Shown: one piece after another, positions 9,045-18,115 of the stretch
Layout of the letters: every line of letters begins with the position of its first letter
Position numbering within the stretch: the stretch's first letter is position 1
NCBI GenBank assembly: GCA_033557465.1
Contig: CM066035.1
Location: 921,640,235 to 921,704,234, forward strand
DNA length: 64,000 bases
Direction of reading: 5' to 3'
From: Ichthyophis bannanicus
Lineage: Eukaryota > Chordata > Amphibia > Gymnophiona > Ichthyophiidae
Notes under the pieces: generated by a model
The model's database searches: none
Seen by the model: only the letters and a program-made list of their open reading frames with translations
What the model was told of the DNA's origin: nothing
Position numbers and translations under genes: made by a program

Positions 9045-9412
9045 GGAGTCCCCCATATGTGAGGACTTATTCCTGCTTGTTCCTGGAGATAGCACAGTTA
9101 CTTACCTGTAACAGGTGATCTCTGGGAACAGCAGGAATTAGTCCTCACAACCCACCCACCTCCCCTAGGAGTTGTATCTTCTATCTATCTTCTTTTCCTC
9201 TCTCTATTGTCTCAGCTATAAACTCGAACTGAGGAGAGCTGGTCAGGAAGGCGGGAAGGCAGCGCGCATGTGCAGTGGGAGGCCCCAAAAGCTTCCTTTC
9301 TGGGAAGCTGGGGAGCTTTCCCGCGCAGGCTCCGTCGGTTCCGACGTACCCATATGTGAGGACTAATTCCTGCTGTTCCCAGAGATCACCTGTTACAGGT
9401 AAGTAACTGTGC
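9045..9412 (+). repeat. B1 tail: internal complementary region (ICR) plus right ITR
   Basis: The ICR (about 9050-9147) joins the reverse complement of the left terminus (CTTGTTCCTGGAGAT) to the reverse complement of the right terminus (AGCACAGTTACTTACC...). The right ITR runs to 9412 and carries CATATGTGAGGACTAATTCC and, at 9392-9407, the arms GTTAC/GTAAC around AGGTAA. This arrangement is diagnostic of DIRS1-type elements. Confidence 0.85.
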
Positions 9413-9534
9413 TTTACATAGCTGGAAGTGGCGGGATACAAGTGTACACTAAATAAATAGTTAATAGTTATGAGTTCAATTTCAGTATAGGTTTAAAATG
9501 TTTTATATGATAGCTACTTATTCGTTGCTCCTTC
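9413..9534. other. Unassigned flank of B1
   Basis: Short A/T-rich stretch after the right end of B1. It does not continue the recombinase of A-left, so the two flanks of B1 cannot be matched from sequence alone. Confidence 0.4.
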
Positions 9535-9715
9535 GAGTGTGCTTTGTCAATAGTTCACTGGGGCTGATGGGAGAGACCAGCAGTCTACATCCAGTGATGT
9601 CACGAATTTGACATGCCCATTCTCCAAGCTGCAGGAGGAGGTACACAACCCAGAGGTGGAGGAGTAAACTGGAGTCGCTAAAGGAACAACAATTACCAGG
9701 TAAGTGTAATTTTCA
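9535..9715 (+). repeat. Detached right terminus of a family A-type DIRS element
   Basis: Contains CTGGGGCTGATGGGAGAGAC, CCAGTGATGTCA and CCCAGAGGTGGAGGAGTAAAC, and ends with the arms AATTAC (9691-9696) and GTAATT (9706-9711) around CAGGTAAGT. The reverse complement of the same sequence occurs at 11610-11785. The motif CCCAGAGGTTGAGGACTAAA also follows the A-outer recombinase at 63948-63967, which ties this terminus to family A. Confidence 0.75.
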
Positions 9716-10990
9716 TCTAAGGAGATAGGTTCAGTTATAGTTTGCTTTTATTTCCCCTGTTAAGGTTCAGGTTTCTTTGTTTTTAAAGGCAGAAGTAAAA
9801 AAAACCCCAAAAAACAAAAAACCCAGAAGGATCAGAGAGAACCCAGGGGACAACAGGGCTGAGGGGAGGATAATTCCTCCTTCCCCCTCTCCCCCCAGGA
9901 TTTCGGGGGGAGGGTTCTGTGGGAACCTTCCTCAGTCCAAGACTTCTGGCTGCTCCCGAACCCCTTATCGGGTGAGGAGGGGCTGCAGTTGCTTGACAGG
10001 AGTGAAAGCTGGCAGCCCCGAGTCACCCCCCCCCCCTCAGTGCCAAAGCCAGGAAGGAAGGCTGAGCACGAGGGGTAGAAAAGCCATGTGGCAAAGAGGC
10101 TCCAGGTAAGAGTGCCGGGGGGGGGGGGGGGGTGTGGAGGACAGCAGAAACCTCCTAGCAACTGCCAGAACATGAGGAGAGAGAGCGGCCTGCAGCCGCA
10201 TGTTTGGGAGCCTGCAGCAGTGTGCAAAACTCCCTCCACTGCATTTAGCTGCGATTTCTTCTTATTCAGGCCCGCAGATGTTTAACCCCCTGCTGTGTTT
10301 TGGGTGCCTGGGAGAGGCAGCCACTGGAGAATAAAGAGGACAGAGCAGCCTCTTCCTAGGGGGCCATTTGCAGTTTCTTTTTCGTTTCAGTTAATTAGAT
10401 TTTATTTTATTTTATGTTAGTTAAAGTACTCTGGTGCTTTGTGCCTGAGCCTGTGGAGGTGCACTGTGCTGGGGATCCTGTTACATACCCGGGTACAGAT
10501 TGAGGGAGTTCCTGGGGGGTGCCCCCAGCCCTGCCCACCATGCCGGCCAGACCGCATTGCCTGGTATAGGATGGTATCAAGGGGTGTGAACCCCACTTAA
10601 TCCTTAAGCATTCCTTGTGTTATACAGCTCAAAACATGATCAGTGCACAATGACTTGATGCAGACGTGGGAAAGGCCTAATCAGATAGGCCATGGTTGTT
10701 GGGCAAATTTCAGAGTACTGTATGCCTGGTCAGGTGATCTAAAAGACATTGTTACTTTCTCCTGAGAAGGGTCTGATAGAGAGTCAGACAGGTATAAGGG
10801 TTAAAAAAAAATTGCTGAATATAGGTTTGTAAATCAAGAAAACATCCCTAGGGCAACCAGAGACCTGTCAGTCCAAGTAATGAATACTAATCAACAAATG
10901 AACAGGTTCCATATATCTACAGACCATTCAAAGTATGATATTTTTTGTCGGACAATTGAACCCCAGGCAAGAAACTTAACTGGCAGTTTG
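9716..10990. other. No recognisable gene
   Basis: 9740-10440 is moderately GC-rich with a G run at about 10117-10134 and no conserved frame. 10440-10990 is unique-looking. Short frames on both strands have no recognisable domain. It could be non-coding parts of old elements. Confidence 0.4.
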
Positions 10991-11605
10991 CGTCCTTTAT
11001 AATCAAAGTGCAGAAACCTTTAAACTGCTGAATGAAATTTTTTTTTTAGCAAGAAGTACTTAGCTGTGTCCCAAGCGCTGTAGCAGAAAATCTCCAAAAT
11101 TGGTGGAAAGCGACACAGTCCTGCGTTTCGGGTCGTCAAACGTTTTAGACCCTGCTTCAGGTTAAAATTCACCGTAGCCGTGAGATATGCGCATAAGGGA
11201 CCAGAAAAACAGTGAGGTCTTTTAAAAGACATGGTTACTGCCTGGCCAGTATGGAGGTGGAAGCAACAAAAATGCAAACACCTCCCGACAAACCATATGT
11301 ACACCAGTCTTGTTCCAAATTTAAAACTTACATTTAAACTTAAATTTAAAGGTCCACCGTTGTAAAAGCTTTAATAAGCAGGACATCCGATCTCCCCCGC
11401 AGATCAAAGGGGGCACATGATCAGTAGCCCACCAGGTGAAATGGGTGAACACATGGGCATACTGCAAAGAATGTTGAACCAAAGGAGCAGAGAGGGTTTG
11501 AGTGTGAATCCTGGAAGCATGCTCAGCTAAGCGTTTCTTGAAAGGTCATGAAGTGCAGCCAACGTATTTCAAACCACATGGGCATACCAGCAAATACACA
11601 ATAAA
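10991..11605 (-). pseudogene. Penelope-like element remnant: GIY-YIG endonuclease end and 3' UTR
   Basis: On the minus strand, 11605 down to about 11390 encodes 'VYLLVCPCGLKYVGCTS', then 'PFKKRLAEHASRIHTQ' and 'APLVQHS'. This is the GIY-YIG nuclease signature (here VYLL...KYVG, followed by an Arg/Lys-rich helix with the conserved Glu-His) as found at the C-terminus of Penelope-like RTs. One in-frame stop sits between the two quoted parts. 'KLLQRWTFK' further on resembles the LLQxE/W block of the same domain. Around 11100-11165 the minus strand reads CCTGAAGCAGGGTC...CCCGAAACGC, a stem-forming 3' motif common in Penelope-like elements. The RT part is missing because an A-type terminus begins at about 11606. 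Confidence 0.72.
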
Positions 11606-11830
11606 TGCTTGAAGCATTTTGTTCCTTATCGTTCCTCAGTTTAGTCCTCAACCTCTGGGTAGTGAACCTCCTCCTGCAGCTTGGAGACTGGGCATGTCAA
11701 AAACTCATGACATCACTGGATATAGCCTGCTGGTCTCTCCCATCAGCCCCCAGTGTGTCCAGTCTCCATGCAGCAGGAGGACGTAGTGAGCCTTGCTTCT
11801 GGGCTCACTTGGGGGAACAGATAAGGAGCA
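11606..11830 (+). repeat. Left terminus (ITR) of a family A-type DIRS element
   Basis: Reverse complement of 9535-9690 over about 160 bp, with GTTCCTTATCGTTCCTCAG, CTGCAGCTTGGAGACTGGGC and CCAGTGTGTCC. It is followed by leader-like sequence rather than coding sequence, as expected for a left end. Confidence 0.7.
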
Positions 11831-12864
11831 TTTAGTCTTACAAATTCTATTATGATTTTACTTTTGATTTTTACCTTTAATTTTACTTTTAATTGTTACC
11901 TTTGCTTAATTGGCAGTCAGGAATTAATTCCCTTTAGTTGTTAGGAGCAAATTTCCTTATTTACAGTAATTTTAAATTTGAGCCTGGCTCTTTAAATTAG
12001 TAGCAGCTCTCGCCTTCCCTCCTTGTCAGTTATTTTCACTTGCTGCAGGCATTCACCGGTGCGGATCTCTCTCCCTAGATGGTATGGGAGAGAGCTCCGG
12101 GACCCGTACAGCCACACTGAAGCTGTGTGAGATGGAGCCTCTCCGTTGCTGCGGGATTTTACTTTTACTCTGTGAAACCGGCTGAGCGGTCCTCGCTGTG
12201 GCTGCCAGGCGCAGCAGCGCGGCTTGAGGATCGGATGAATTCAAGGTGATAGGAACAGGCTGCGTGGCTTTCGGCCCTGCAGGTAAGGCTTTCGGGCTCT
12301 GTCGGTCTGCTGAAGCCTCCTTTTTGCAGCGGCGGCTGTTCTTGGTGCCAAAATTCATTGGCAAAGGAGCGGCCATTTTCTCTCTAGGTATTTGGACTGC
12401 ATGGCGAGAGTTGCAGTGAGCTGCCTGTGTGAGGAAGACAACAGGCAGAATAGCTAGATTTTTAGGTCTTGTGTTTCTTTCTTTTGTTTGTAGGTTTTTT
12501 GAGGCTCGGGGAGTTCCTCAGCCTTAAGGGGGCTGTTGTCAGTCCTCTTTATTTATAAGTTTATTCTTAGTTTTATAGGACAGCAGTTTTAGCATTGTTC
12601 TCTGATGCCACATGTTCTTTCCCTCCTAATCATGTCTCTGAGGAGCATCTGTTAAGTCCCAGGATATTAGGCAACTTACCAGCTTTTAGGTTCTTCAGCA
12701 GCAGAGCCCTAACTTGTAGGTGGAAGGAGGGACAGGCTGGAAGTGTGCTTTTGTGTATTCTATAGTGAAAGTTGCCCAAAAGCCTGTGGTTTCACAGGGA
12801 CAGTTTTAGGAAACCTTAGGATATAAAAAAAATAATGACAGTTAAACTGTCAACCAAGAAGTGC
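11831..12864 (+). other. Probable family A leader, no coding sequence recognised
   Basis: GC-rich stretch (12040-12420) with several GTAAG and CAG motifs, then T-rich DNA. I see no gag-like frame. The position after an A-type left ITR suggests a 5' UTR, but the body of that element is not next to it. Confidence 0.35.
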
Positions 12865-13118
12865 CTGTGCTATTTATTTTATTTATTTATTAACAATTCT
12901 TATATACCGCACTATTATCCATCAGCGCGGTTTACATTGAACAGAAACATCCGACAATTTACATATGTCTGGTCATTACATTTAACAGGGAGTATAACTT
13001 GGAGAAACGGGGAAACTATATACATTGGTGGTTCACCTGATAATGGAGATTGTCAACTATATACATATGTGGTACAACCATACAGGAAAATGCTTGTTAT
13101 TTACTTTGTGGGGTAAGC

Positions 13119-13880
13119 CTATTGCGAGGGTCTGCCTGTTTGACTACTTCTGCTACTCGCTTGGTGGTTATGTTCGGAGCTGTCATTGAGATATTTAAGG
13201 AAGAGGAAATGTTTTAATGCTTTTCTGAACTGGCTCAAGTTGGGGATTGCTCTGATTTGCGCTGGTAAAGCGTTCCATAGAGTTGGGGCGCAGAGTCGGA
13301 AGGCTCTGTTGGTTGTTGATCTGGTGCATCTTGTGGTTTCATTTGGGATAACTAGCCTGTTCAATTCTGCGGTTCTTCGTGGCCTGTTTGGTGCAAGTGG
13401 TTGGATGAGGTTAGAGAGAGAGGATGAGGTGAGCCCCTTAGCAGCTTTGAACGTAAGCAGTAAGGTCTTGAAACTGATCCTTGCTTGAATGGGGAGCCAG
13501 TGTAACTGTCTTAGAAGGGGGGTCACATGGTCTCTCCTGGATGATCCAAAGAGTACCCGCGCTGCACTGTTCATAGCCTGTTGCAGGGGGTTCAGGGTGG
13601 ACCGTGGGAGTCCTTGTAGTATGGAGTTTGAGAAGTCGAAATGAGGAATTATAAGGGCTTGATAAATGGTACGGAAATCATCCGGTTCGAGTAGCGCTCG
13701 TAGGTGTCTGAGGGATCTGATTTTAAAGTAGATTGCCTTGACAGTATTGGCTATGTGGTTCTTCATGTCAAGGTTTTGGTCTAACATTACTCCAAGGTAA
13801 CGTATCGCAGGCTTTACTTGTAGTTGGGCATCCTTTACCTTAACACAGCTAGGTGGGGTGAAGTTGGTATTCCTTGAGAC
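13119..13880 (-). pseudogene. L2-like RT C-terminal region
   Basis: The frame contains 'YLGVMLDQNLDMKNHI', 'IRSLRHLRALLEPDDFRTIYQAL', 'DHVTPLLRQLHWLPIQARI', 'LWNALPAQIRAIPNLSQF' and a C-terminal 'FRKALKHFLFLKYL'. These are standard blocks of the thumb and C-terminal region in L2/CR1-clade LINEs. The frame from 13787 to 13119 is open. Upstream, the palm with YADD is separated by the tail insertion at 13906-14052. As an isolated fragment it has no promoter or endonuclease domain. Confidence 0.82.
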
Positions 13881-13905
13881 GAAAAGGACTTCTGTCTTTT
13901 TATGC

Positions 13906-14052
13906 AGAAATGACGTCCCATGTTTTATCCAAGTTCTCTGACCTTGTTCTCTGTAAAACCAAACAGTTTGTTGTTCTGGTCTGTTATATTGTGAACCGCG
14001 CTGATGCTGAATAGAGCGGTATATAAGAGCCTGTAATAAATAAATAAATAAA
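13906..14052 (+). mobile_element. Short LINE/SINE 3' tail inserted on the plus strand
   Basis: GTGAACCGCGCTGATGCTG, GCGGTATATAAGAGCC and AATAAATAAATAAATAAAT form the mirror image of the tail at 12865-12970. It lies inside the minus-strand LINE and is heavily 5' truncated. Confidence 0.75.
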
Positions 14053-14335
14053 TATTCTCAAGTTTTGTGACAGGAGCCACTCTGATATGGAGTCGAAGCA
14101 GTTAGTCAGAGGTGTGAGGTCTAGGCTATCCAATGATATTGGCATATATAATAGCACATCATCTGCATATATCATGTAACTGACATTGAAGGATCTGATG
14201 ATGTCACAGATGGGTTGAATGTATATATTAAACATCAATGCAGATAGGGAGGATCCTTGCGGTACACCTTGACTTTGTTGGAATGGTTCCGATGTAGCTC
14301 CGTCGGCTCGGACATGCTGCCATCTTCCGGACAGG

Positions 14336-14350
14336 CCACCAGAGGGCAGC
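14336..14350 (+). promoter_or_regulatory. CTCF-like core motif 1
   Basis: CCACCAGAGGGCAGC fits the vertebrate CTCF core CCASYAGRKGGCRSY at every position. It is a motif match only, without evidence of binding. Confidence 0.4.
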
Positions 14351-14564
14351 TGGTACACTCAATAGTGCCTTTCTGTGACCGTGTGTATGTAGCCATCATT
14401 GATCTCTGAAAGTCAGGGAAGAAATAACCACAGGGCCACCTCATGGGCACTCAGGGGTTAGTGACTAAACAAGCAACTGTAATGTTCTGCAAATCAAGAT
14501 TATATGACCAAGATTTAAAGCTCTTAACTTCTGTATCGTTTGTTGGGCTCTGGTGCCCTAAAGG
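14351..14564. other. No recognisable feature
   Basis: Between the two CTCF-like motifs I see no coding sequence or known repeat. Confidence 0.3.
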
Positions 14565-14579
14565 CCACCAGATGGCAGC
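14565..14579 (+). promoter_or_regulatory. CTCF-like core motif 2
   Basis: CCACCAGATGGCAGC, again a full match to CCASYAGRKGGCRSY, in the same orientation and 229 bp downstream of motif 1. Confidence 0.4.
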
Positions 14580-14887
14580 GCTGCTCATGAATCACATATA
14601 GTATTCAGTGCCCCCATCCCTGGGGGAGGTGGTAAAAATATGAAATTGTATTCCTCATCAGGTTCACACAGGCAGCAACCTCTAAGACCTCCACTTGCAA
14701 AGTTGTCGGTGTATCCCACTGCTATTTCTCTGACTGCAGGAAAGCCGGGGGGGGGGTGGGGGGGAGGGGTGCCTGTGTTTCATAGCTCCACTTCGATGAG
14801 AATTTCCTGGGAAGGGCATGCTATTTCTAGAGCTTGTGCTGTCAGAGCAGGGCTTTAAGCACTTAGCAGGGGCACTGACCCATCTAT
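14580..14887. other. No recognisable feature
   Basis: Contains a G-rich run near 14744-14768. No conserved frame. Confidence 0.3.
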
Positions 14888-15187
14888 GCCATCTTATTTA
14901 TTTATTTATTTTAATTCTCTTATATACCGCGCTATTCTGCATCAGTGCGGTTTACATTGAACAAACTGTAATTACATTGAACAGGGCATTATAACTTGGA
15001 GATAACTATTTTACAGGGAACATGGGCTATGGAGGGTTAAGTGGCTTGCCCAAGACCACAAGGAGCACCTGTGGGACTAAAAACACCAGTCCTTCCGGCC
15101 CAAGGTTGTTGTCCTCTAGTGGGATTTGAACCCCCGACCTTCCGGGCTGAAGTACCTTGCCCCAACCACTAGGCCACTCCTCCACTC
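14888..15187 (-). mobile_element. tRNA-derived SINE with an L2-like tail (SINE 1)
   Basis: Read on the minus strand, the head holds an A-box-like GTGGCCTAGTGGTT (15164-15177) and a B box GGGTTCAAATCCC (15121-15133), spaced as in a tRNA gene. The tail (14888-15000) ends in repeats of ATAAATAA preceded by GCGGTATATAAGAG. It shares TACATTGAACAGGG and TATAACTTGGAGA with the LINE tail at 12865-13010. The head is not a functional tRNA because no cloverleaf 3' half is seen. Such SINEs are transcribed by RNA polymerase III and borrow the partner LINE's RT (established for the class). Confidence 0.8.
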
Positions 15188-15854
15188 CACTCTTGTTAAA
15201 GGGCCCGTGCTGAGGGTGAAGAGAAGGACGTCTAGGTAGCACAGTCTGGGGCTTAGCACTCCAGGGCACTGGAACGTTTCATAGAGGAAGTCAGTACTCT
15301 GTGTATGCTCCATGTATTCAGCCTATGTTCAAGCGTGCTCACTGCACTGTGTTTGGGTGACAGGTGCTGGGTCACCCATATATGTAGGTGTGCATTTTGT
15401 ATGTGTTCACAATTTATTTATTTATTTACAATTGCTTAGGCATGTTTTTGGGTGCACTCTTTGCAAAGTGAGACTGCATTTCTTTGCTCAGACTGTATTA
15501 TCAGACTAAGGTAATTTCTCCAGTAATGTGTGGATGTTGATTGTAATAAAGTGCGTGAGGTCCTCATGGTGTTACATGGGGTTGGAGATGCAGTAGTGGG
15601 ATCTGCTGTGGAGTGAGCCGTCCGTAGGAGCTACAGTGTCACAGTCACCAGTTTCCCTTTCTCTTTGGGCTTTGCTCTCAGATCCCTAGCCCCTCTTTCT
15701 CTCTGTCCAGGACGCAAGGTCCCTGGCCCACTGGATAATTTATTCTCAGCCTTTTCTCAATGCTGGCAGAAGGACTGTGAGAGCGAGAAAGGAAGACCAG
15801 GAACCAGCACCAGCTCTGATCTCTCTCCACTGCCAGTGATTGTTACGGTCACAT
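15188..15854. other. No recognisable gene
   Basis: Short frames only; no repeat family recognised. A small ATTTATTTATTTA tract lies near 15414. Confidence 0.3.
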
Positions 15855-16135
15855 ATTCCCAATCAGTTATTTATTTGAGTATACTGATTGCCTACAGGTC
15901 AGGGTGGCATACAGTCAATTACGGTATTTCTATTTCCCTTGTCCTTGAAGGGCTCACAATTTATGTTTTGGTACCTGAGGCAGAGGGTTAAGTCGCTTAA
16001 CGAAGGCCAGAAGGACCACCTGTAGGACCAGAAACCCCAGTTTTTATGGCCCAAGGTTGGTGGTCTCGATTGGAATTCAAACCCATGGTCCTCTGGCAAC
16101 TTGCCTCAACCACTAGGCCGCACTGCTCTGTGTGA
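15855..16135 (-). mobile_element. tRNA-derived SINE (SINE 2)
   Basis: On the minus strand the A box GCGGCCTAGTGGTT (about 16108-16121) and B box GGGTTTGAATTCC (16072-16084) form a tRNA-like head. The body includes TTGTGAGCCCTTCAAGGAC, and the end is CAAATAAATAACTG. It is more diverged than SINE 1 but has the same architecture. Confidence 0.75.
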
Positions 16136-16197
16136 GCTAGCCATAGGGCCAGGCACAGCCTGTTACTTCCAAGGCAGAGACCTTGGGGAGGTTCCGT

Positions 16198-16290
16198 TAA
16201 TAAGGATACGAGAAATGCCATATTGGGTCAGACCAAGCTCTTTCAGGTCCAGTATCCTGTTTCCTAGGGTAGCCAATCCTGGTCTTAAGG
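16198..16290 (-). mobile_element. CR1-like LINE 3' end fragment
   Basis: GAAATGCCATATTGGGTCAG and CAGTATCCTGTTTCC, and the following GCCAATC, are the reverse complement of the 3' UTR end seen at 56650-56735 after the CR1 RT. The fragment is 5' truncated and has lost the terminal microsatellite. Confidence 0.72.
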
Positions 16291-16550
16291 ACCTGGCTGG
16301 TTTCCAAAAAGACGAATATGCTACTCAGTGCTTGTATCGGGGCAAGCAGTGGATTCATGTATGCTCATATTTTAAGGGATCCGTTGCATGTACAACAGAT
16401 GTGACGCTCTGTTGGGTTGTGTGCCTTGTAGAACATCTTGAATTTGTGAAAGTTGGTATTAAAAAAAAATAAATTATAATTTTCCAGCTTCTCTCTAATA
16501 AAAGGCCATGTACCTTTCCTCTGGGAGCTTGGCCAAAAACTTTGTTAAAC
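16291..16550. other. Unassigned junction DNA
   Basis: May be further degraded CR1 3' UTR. An A-rich tract lies near 16463. No coding sequence recognised before A-outer begins at about 16551. Confidence 0.35.
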
Positions 16551-17120
16551 TCTGCTACGTTCGGAGATCGTTTTGCGCAAGGCTCTTGGAGTACACAGGA
16601 GACCCAGTGGTCAATCAACCGACTGGAAATGCGAGTGATACACCGGGCGTTGCAGCGTTCGAAGCTACGGTGACAGGTCGAGCGGTGCGAGTACTGTCCA
16701 ACAATCCATGGCGGTGGCCTACATCAATCGGCAGGGTAGAACCGGAAGAGTGGCCATAGAGGCCGCGGCAGAGGGTCTGTGTGTGTGGATAGAACTTTGG
16801 CTGCCAGCGTTTTCAGTGGCGCATGTTGCGGTTAAGGACATCGTGACAGCGGATTTCCTCAACTGGGTCCGAGTAGATGCCAGAGAATGGGAGTGGTATC
16901 CGGAGGTGTTCGCACAGATCGGTCGCATATTGGGGACAGCCAGTAATGGACCTCATGGCGGCATTTCACTCTGCGTAAACAGGTCGCTTCTTCAGCAGAC
17001 GACGCGAAAGGAGTTCGGAAGGCATCGGTGCACTGTTTCAACGGCGGCTGTCGTCCGGTCTTCTCTTTCCACCGGGGGCACTCATAGGTCGAGTGGTTCT
17101 GCGTATCGAAGCGCTTCGGG
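16551..17120 (+). pseudogene. A-outer RNase H and methyltransferase-like remnant
   Basis: The RNase H block 'AVAYINRQGRTGRVA' lies near 16710-16755, and 'AHVAVKDIVTADFLNWVRVDAREWEWYP' is split by point changes at 16822-16905. The MT start corresponds to 'MDLMA' in A1, here reading as 'GPHGG' in another frame. Frame changes and stops are frequent. It is similar in sequence and degree of decay to A-left at 240-770. Confidence 0.7.
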
Positions 17121-17269
17121 GAAACGTGTGGTTGGGGGCCTCGGGCTGGCCCTGGCGCCCATGGTATGCCTGCCTCATACGGTTGCTCGATGGGAATCCA
17201 TGGAGGTTTCCGACATTGGAGATTCTGTTGCTACAGAGTTCCCTTCGAATGCCTCAGGTGCATTGTTTT

Positions 17270-18115
17270 TTGCTTACGGGGTGGCCATTGAAAGGGCAAG
17301 CTTAAGGAAAAAGAGTTGCTCGACAGCAGTCTCTGCCACCTTGCCACAAAAAAAAAAGTCTACGTCCCTTGCATATGTGCATATATGGCGCATCTTTGAG
17401 GACAGCTGCTCGCGGAGGCACGCTCGCGTGACAACAGTGTCGGTTCCCTTGGTATTAAGTTTTTTGCAGGACAGGTTTGGTAAAGGCAGGGGCAAAGGAC
17501 AGGGAGTGGCGCTCATGCACAGGTTAATGTGGTACGCTTTCTCAGGCGGTTACCAGACTGTAGCCCTGTCGTAGGATATTAATTCCACTGGGGAAGTTCA
17601 AGTTGGTTTTAGGAGCATTAGCTAGTGCGCCATTGGGGCTTGTAACAGGCATAGGTTAAGGGTTTTGCCTTGAAGATGGTATGTTTGATGGTCATCTGTT
17701 CAGCGAGGCGATTTTCGGAGTTGCAGGCGTTGACTTGTCAGGAATCGTTTTTTGTCTGTCTTCAGCCAGAAGGTGGCCTGGTGGCTGGTTCCGTCGTTGC
17801 CAAAGGTGGTTTTTACGTTCACCTAACTAAAATGGTCTCTCTTCCAGCGCTAGGTGCGGCGGAAGGGAGCGTATTGAAACATAGCTTGAGCTGTTTGGAC
17901 GTCAAGAGAGCGCTGCGGCAGTGTTTAAAGGTTTCAGAAACTTTCGCAAGGTGGATCCCCTCTCCTTGGGGTGTTCGGAGGGCCCCCCAAAGGGAAGCGG
18001 CGGCGAAGGAGTCCATTTCTGAATGGATTGCAGCGGCGAGTGCATCGGCTTATCTTCTACGGGACCATATAGTCCCAGGGAGCTTACGAGCTCACTCTAC
18101 CAGAGTGGAAGCGTC
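17270..18115 (+). pseudogene. A-outer tyrosine recombinase, N-terminal and middle part
   Basis: 'SLAYVHIWRIFEDSCSRRHA' (about 17365-17425) is the start of the YR core-binding domain. After frameshifts, 17670-18115 carries the first catalytic Arg in 'SARRFSELQALTC' (about 17700-17738) and 'LDVKRALRQCLKVSETF', and ends at the HxxR box 'AHSTRV' (about 18091-18108). B2 is inserted right after this box. The Tyr box follows at 63840. The enzyme is broken by this insertion and by indels. Confidence 0.78.

Larger units (their letters stand above)
1738..9412 (+). mobile_element. DIRS-like retrotransposon, family B, copy B1 (5' truncated, split by a hAT element)
   Basis: B1 starts in the 5' UTR (the ACCGGTACCGCCGGT block at about 1758 also precedes gag in B2, B3 and B4) and lacks the left ITR. 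The order is 5' UTR, gag (from 1861), pol (RT, RNase H, methyltransferase-like), tyrosine recombinase, ICR and right ITR. The right end is ...GTAACTGTGC at 9412, followed by TTT as in B4 and B5. A hAT transposon (3070-5476) sits in gag. A roughly 100-bp deletion in the RT and several frameshifts show that it is dead. Its closest relative here is B4 (40322-45982). Confidence 0.88.
12865..14335 (-). mobile_element. L2-like LINE, 5' truncated, split by a short LINE tail on the other strand
   Basis: The 3' end lies at 12865-12970 (TATTTATTTATTTATT followed by ATACCGCACTATTATCC and GCGGTTTACATTGAACA). RT C-terminal coding runs upward on the minus strand, and RT palm coding ('GVPQGSSLSALMFNIY', 'YADDVLLYMP') lies at 14060-14290. 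The same protein blocks occur in the longer LINE at 25366-30643. The copy starts within the RT at about 14335, so it is 5' truncated. A plus-strand LINE tail (about 13906-14052) is inserted after 'SEWLLSQNLRI'. Confidence 0.85.
16551..18115 (+). mobile_element. DIRS-like family A, copy A-outer, left segment (outermost layer of the nest)
   Basis: It starts abruptly in RNase H ('FAQGSWS'-like) and runs through the MT-like and YR domains to GAGCTCACTCTACCAG...GCGTC at 18115. There the left terminus of B2 (ATCTCCAGGAACAAGCAGG) begins. The missing continuation of its recombinase is found at 63761 (TTGGACGGGCACAG...), aligning base for base with the uninterrupted YR of A1 at 62637-62700. So about 45.6 kb of later insertions separate its two parts. 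Confidence 0.82.

Noticed and set aside
9777..10285. Possible host exon or CpG-rich promoter
   Set aside because: Frames are short, contain G and A runs, and show no conserved peptide or convincing splice structure.
15116..15180. tRNA gene on the minus strand
   Set aside because: A and B boxes are present but the acceptor stem and the 3' half of a cloverleaf are not, and the SINE body and LINE-like tail follow.
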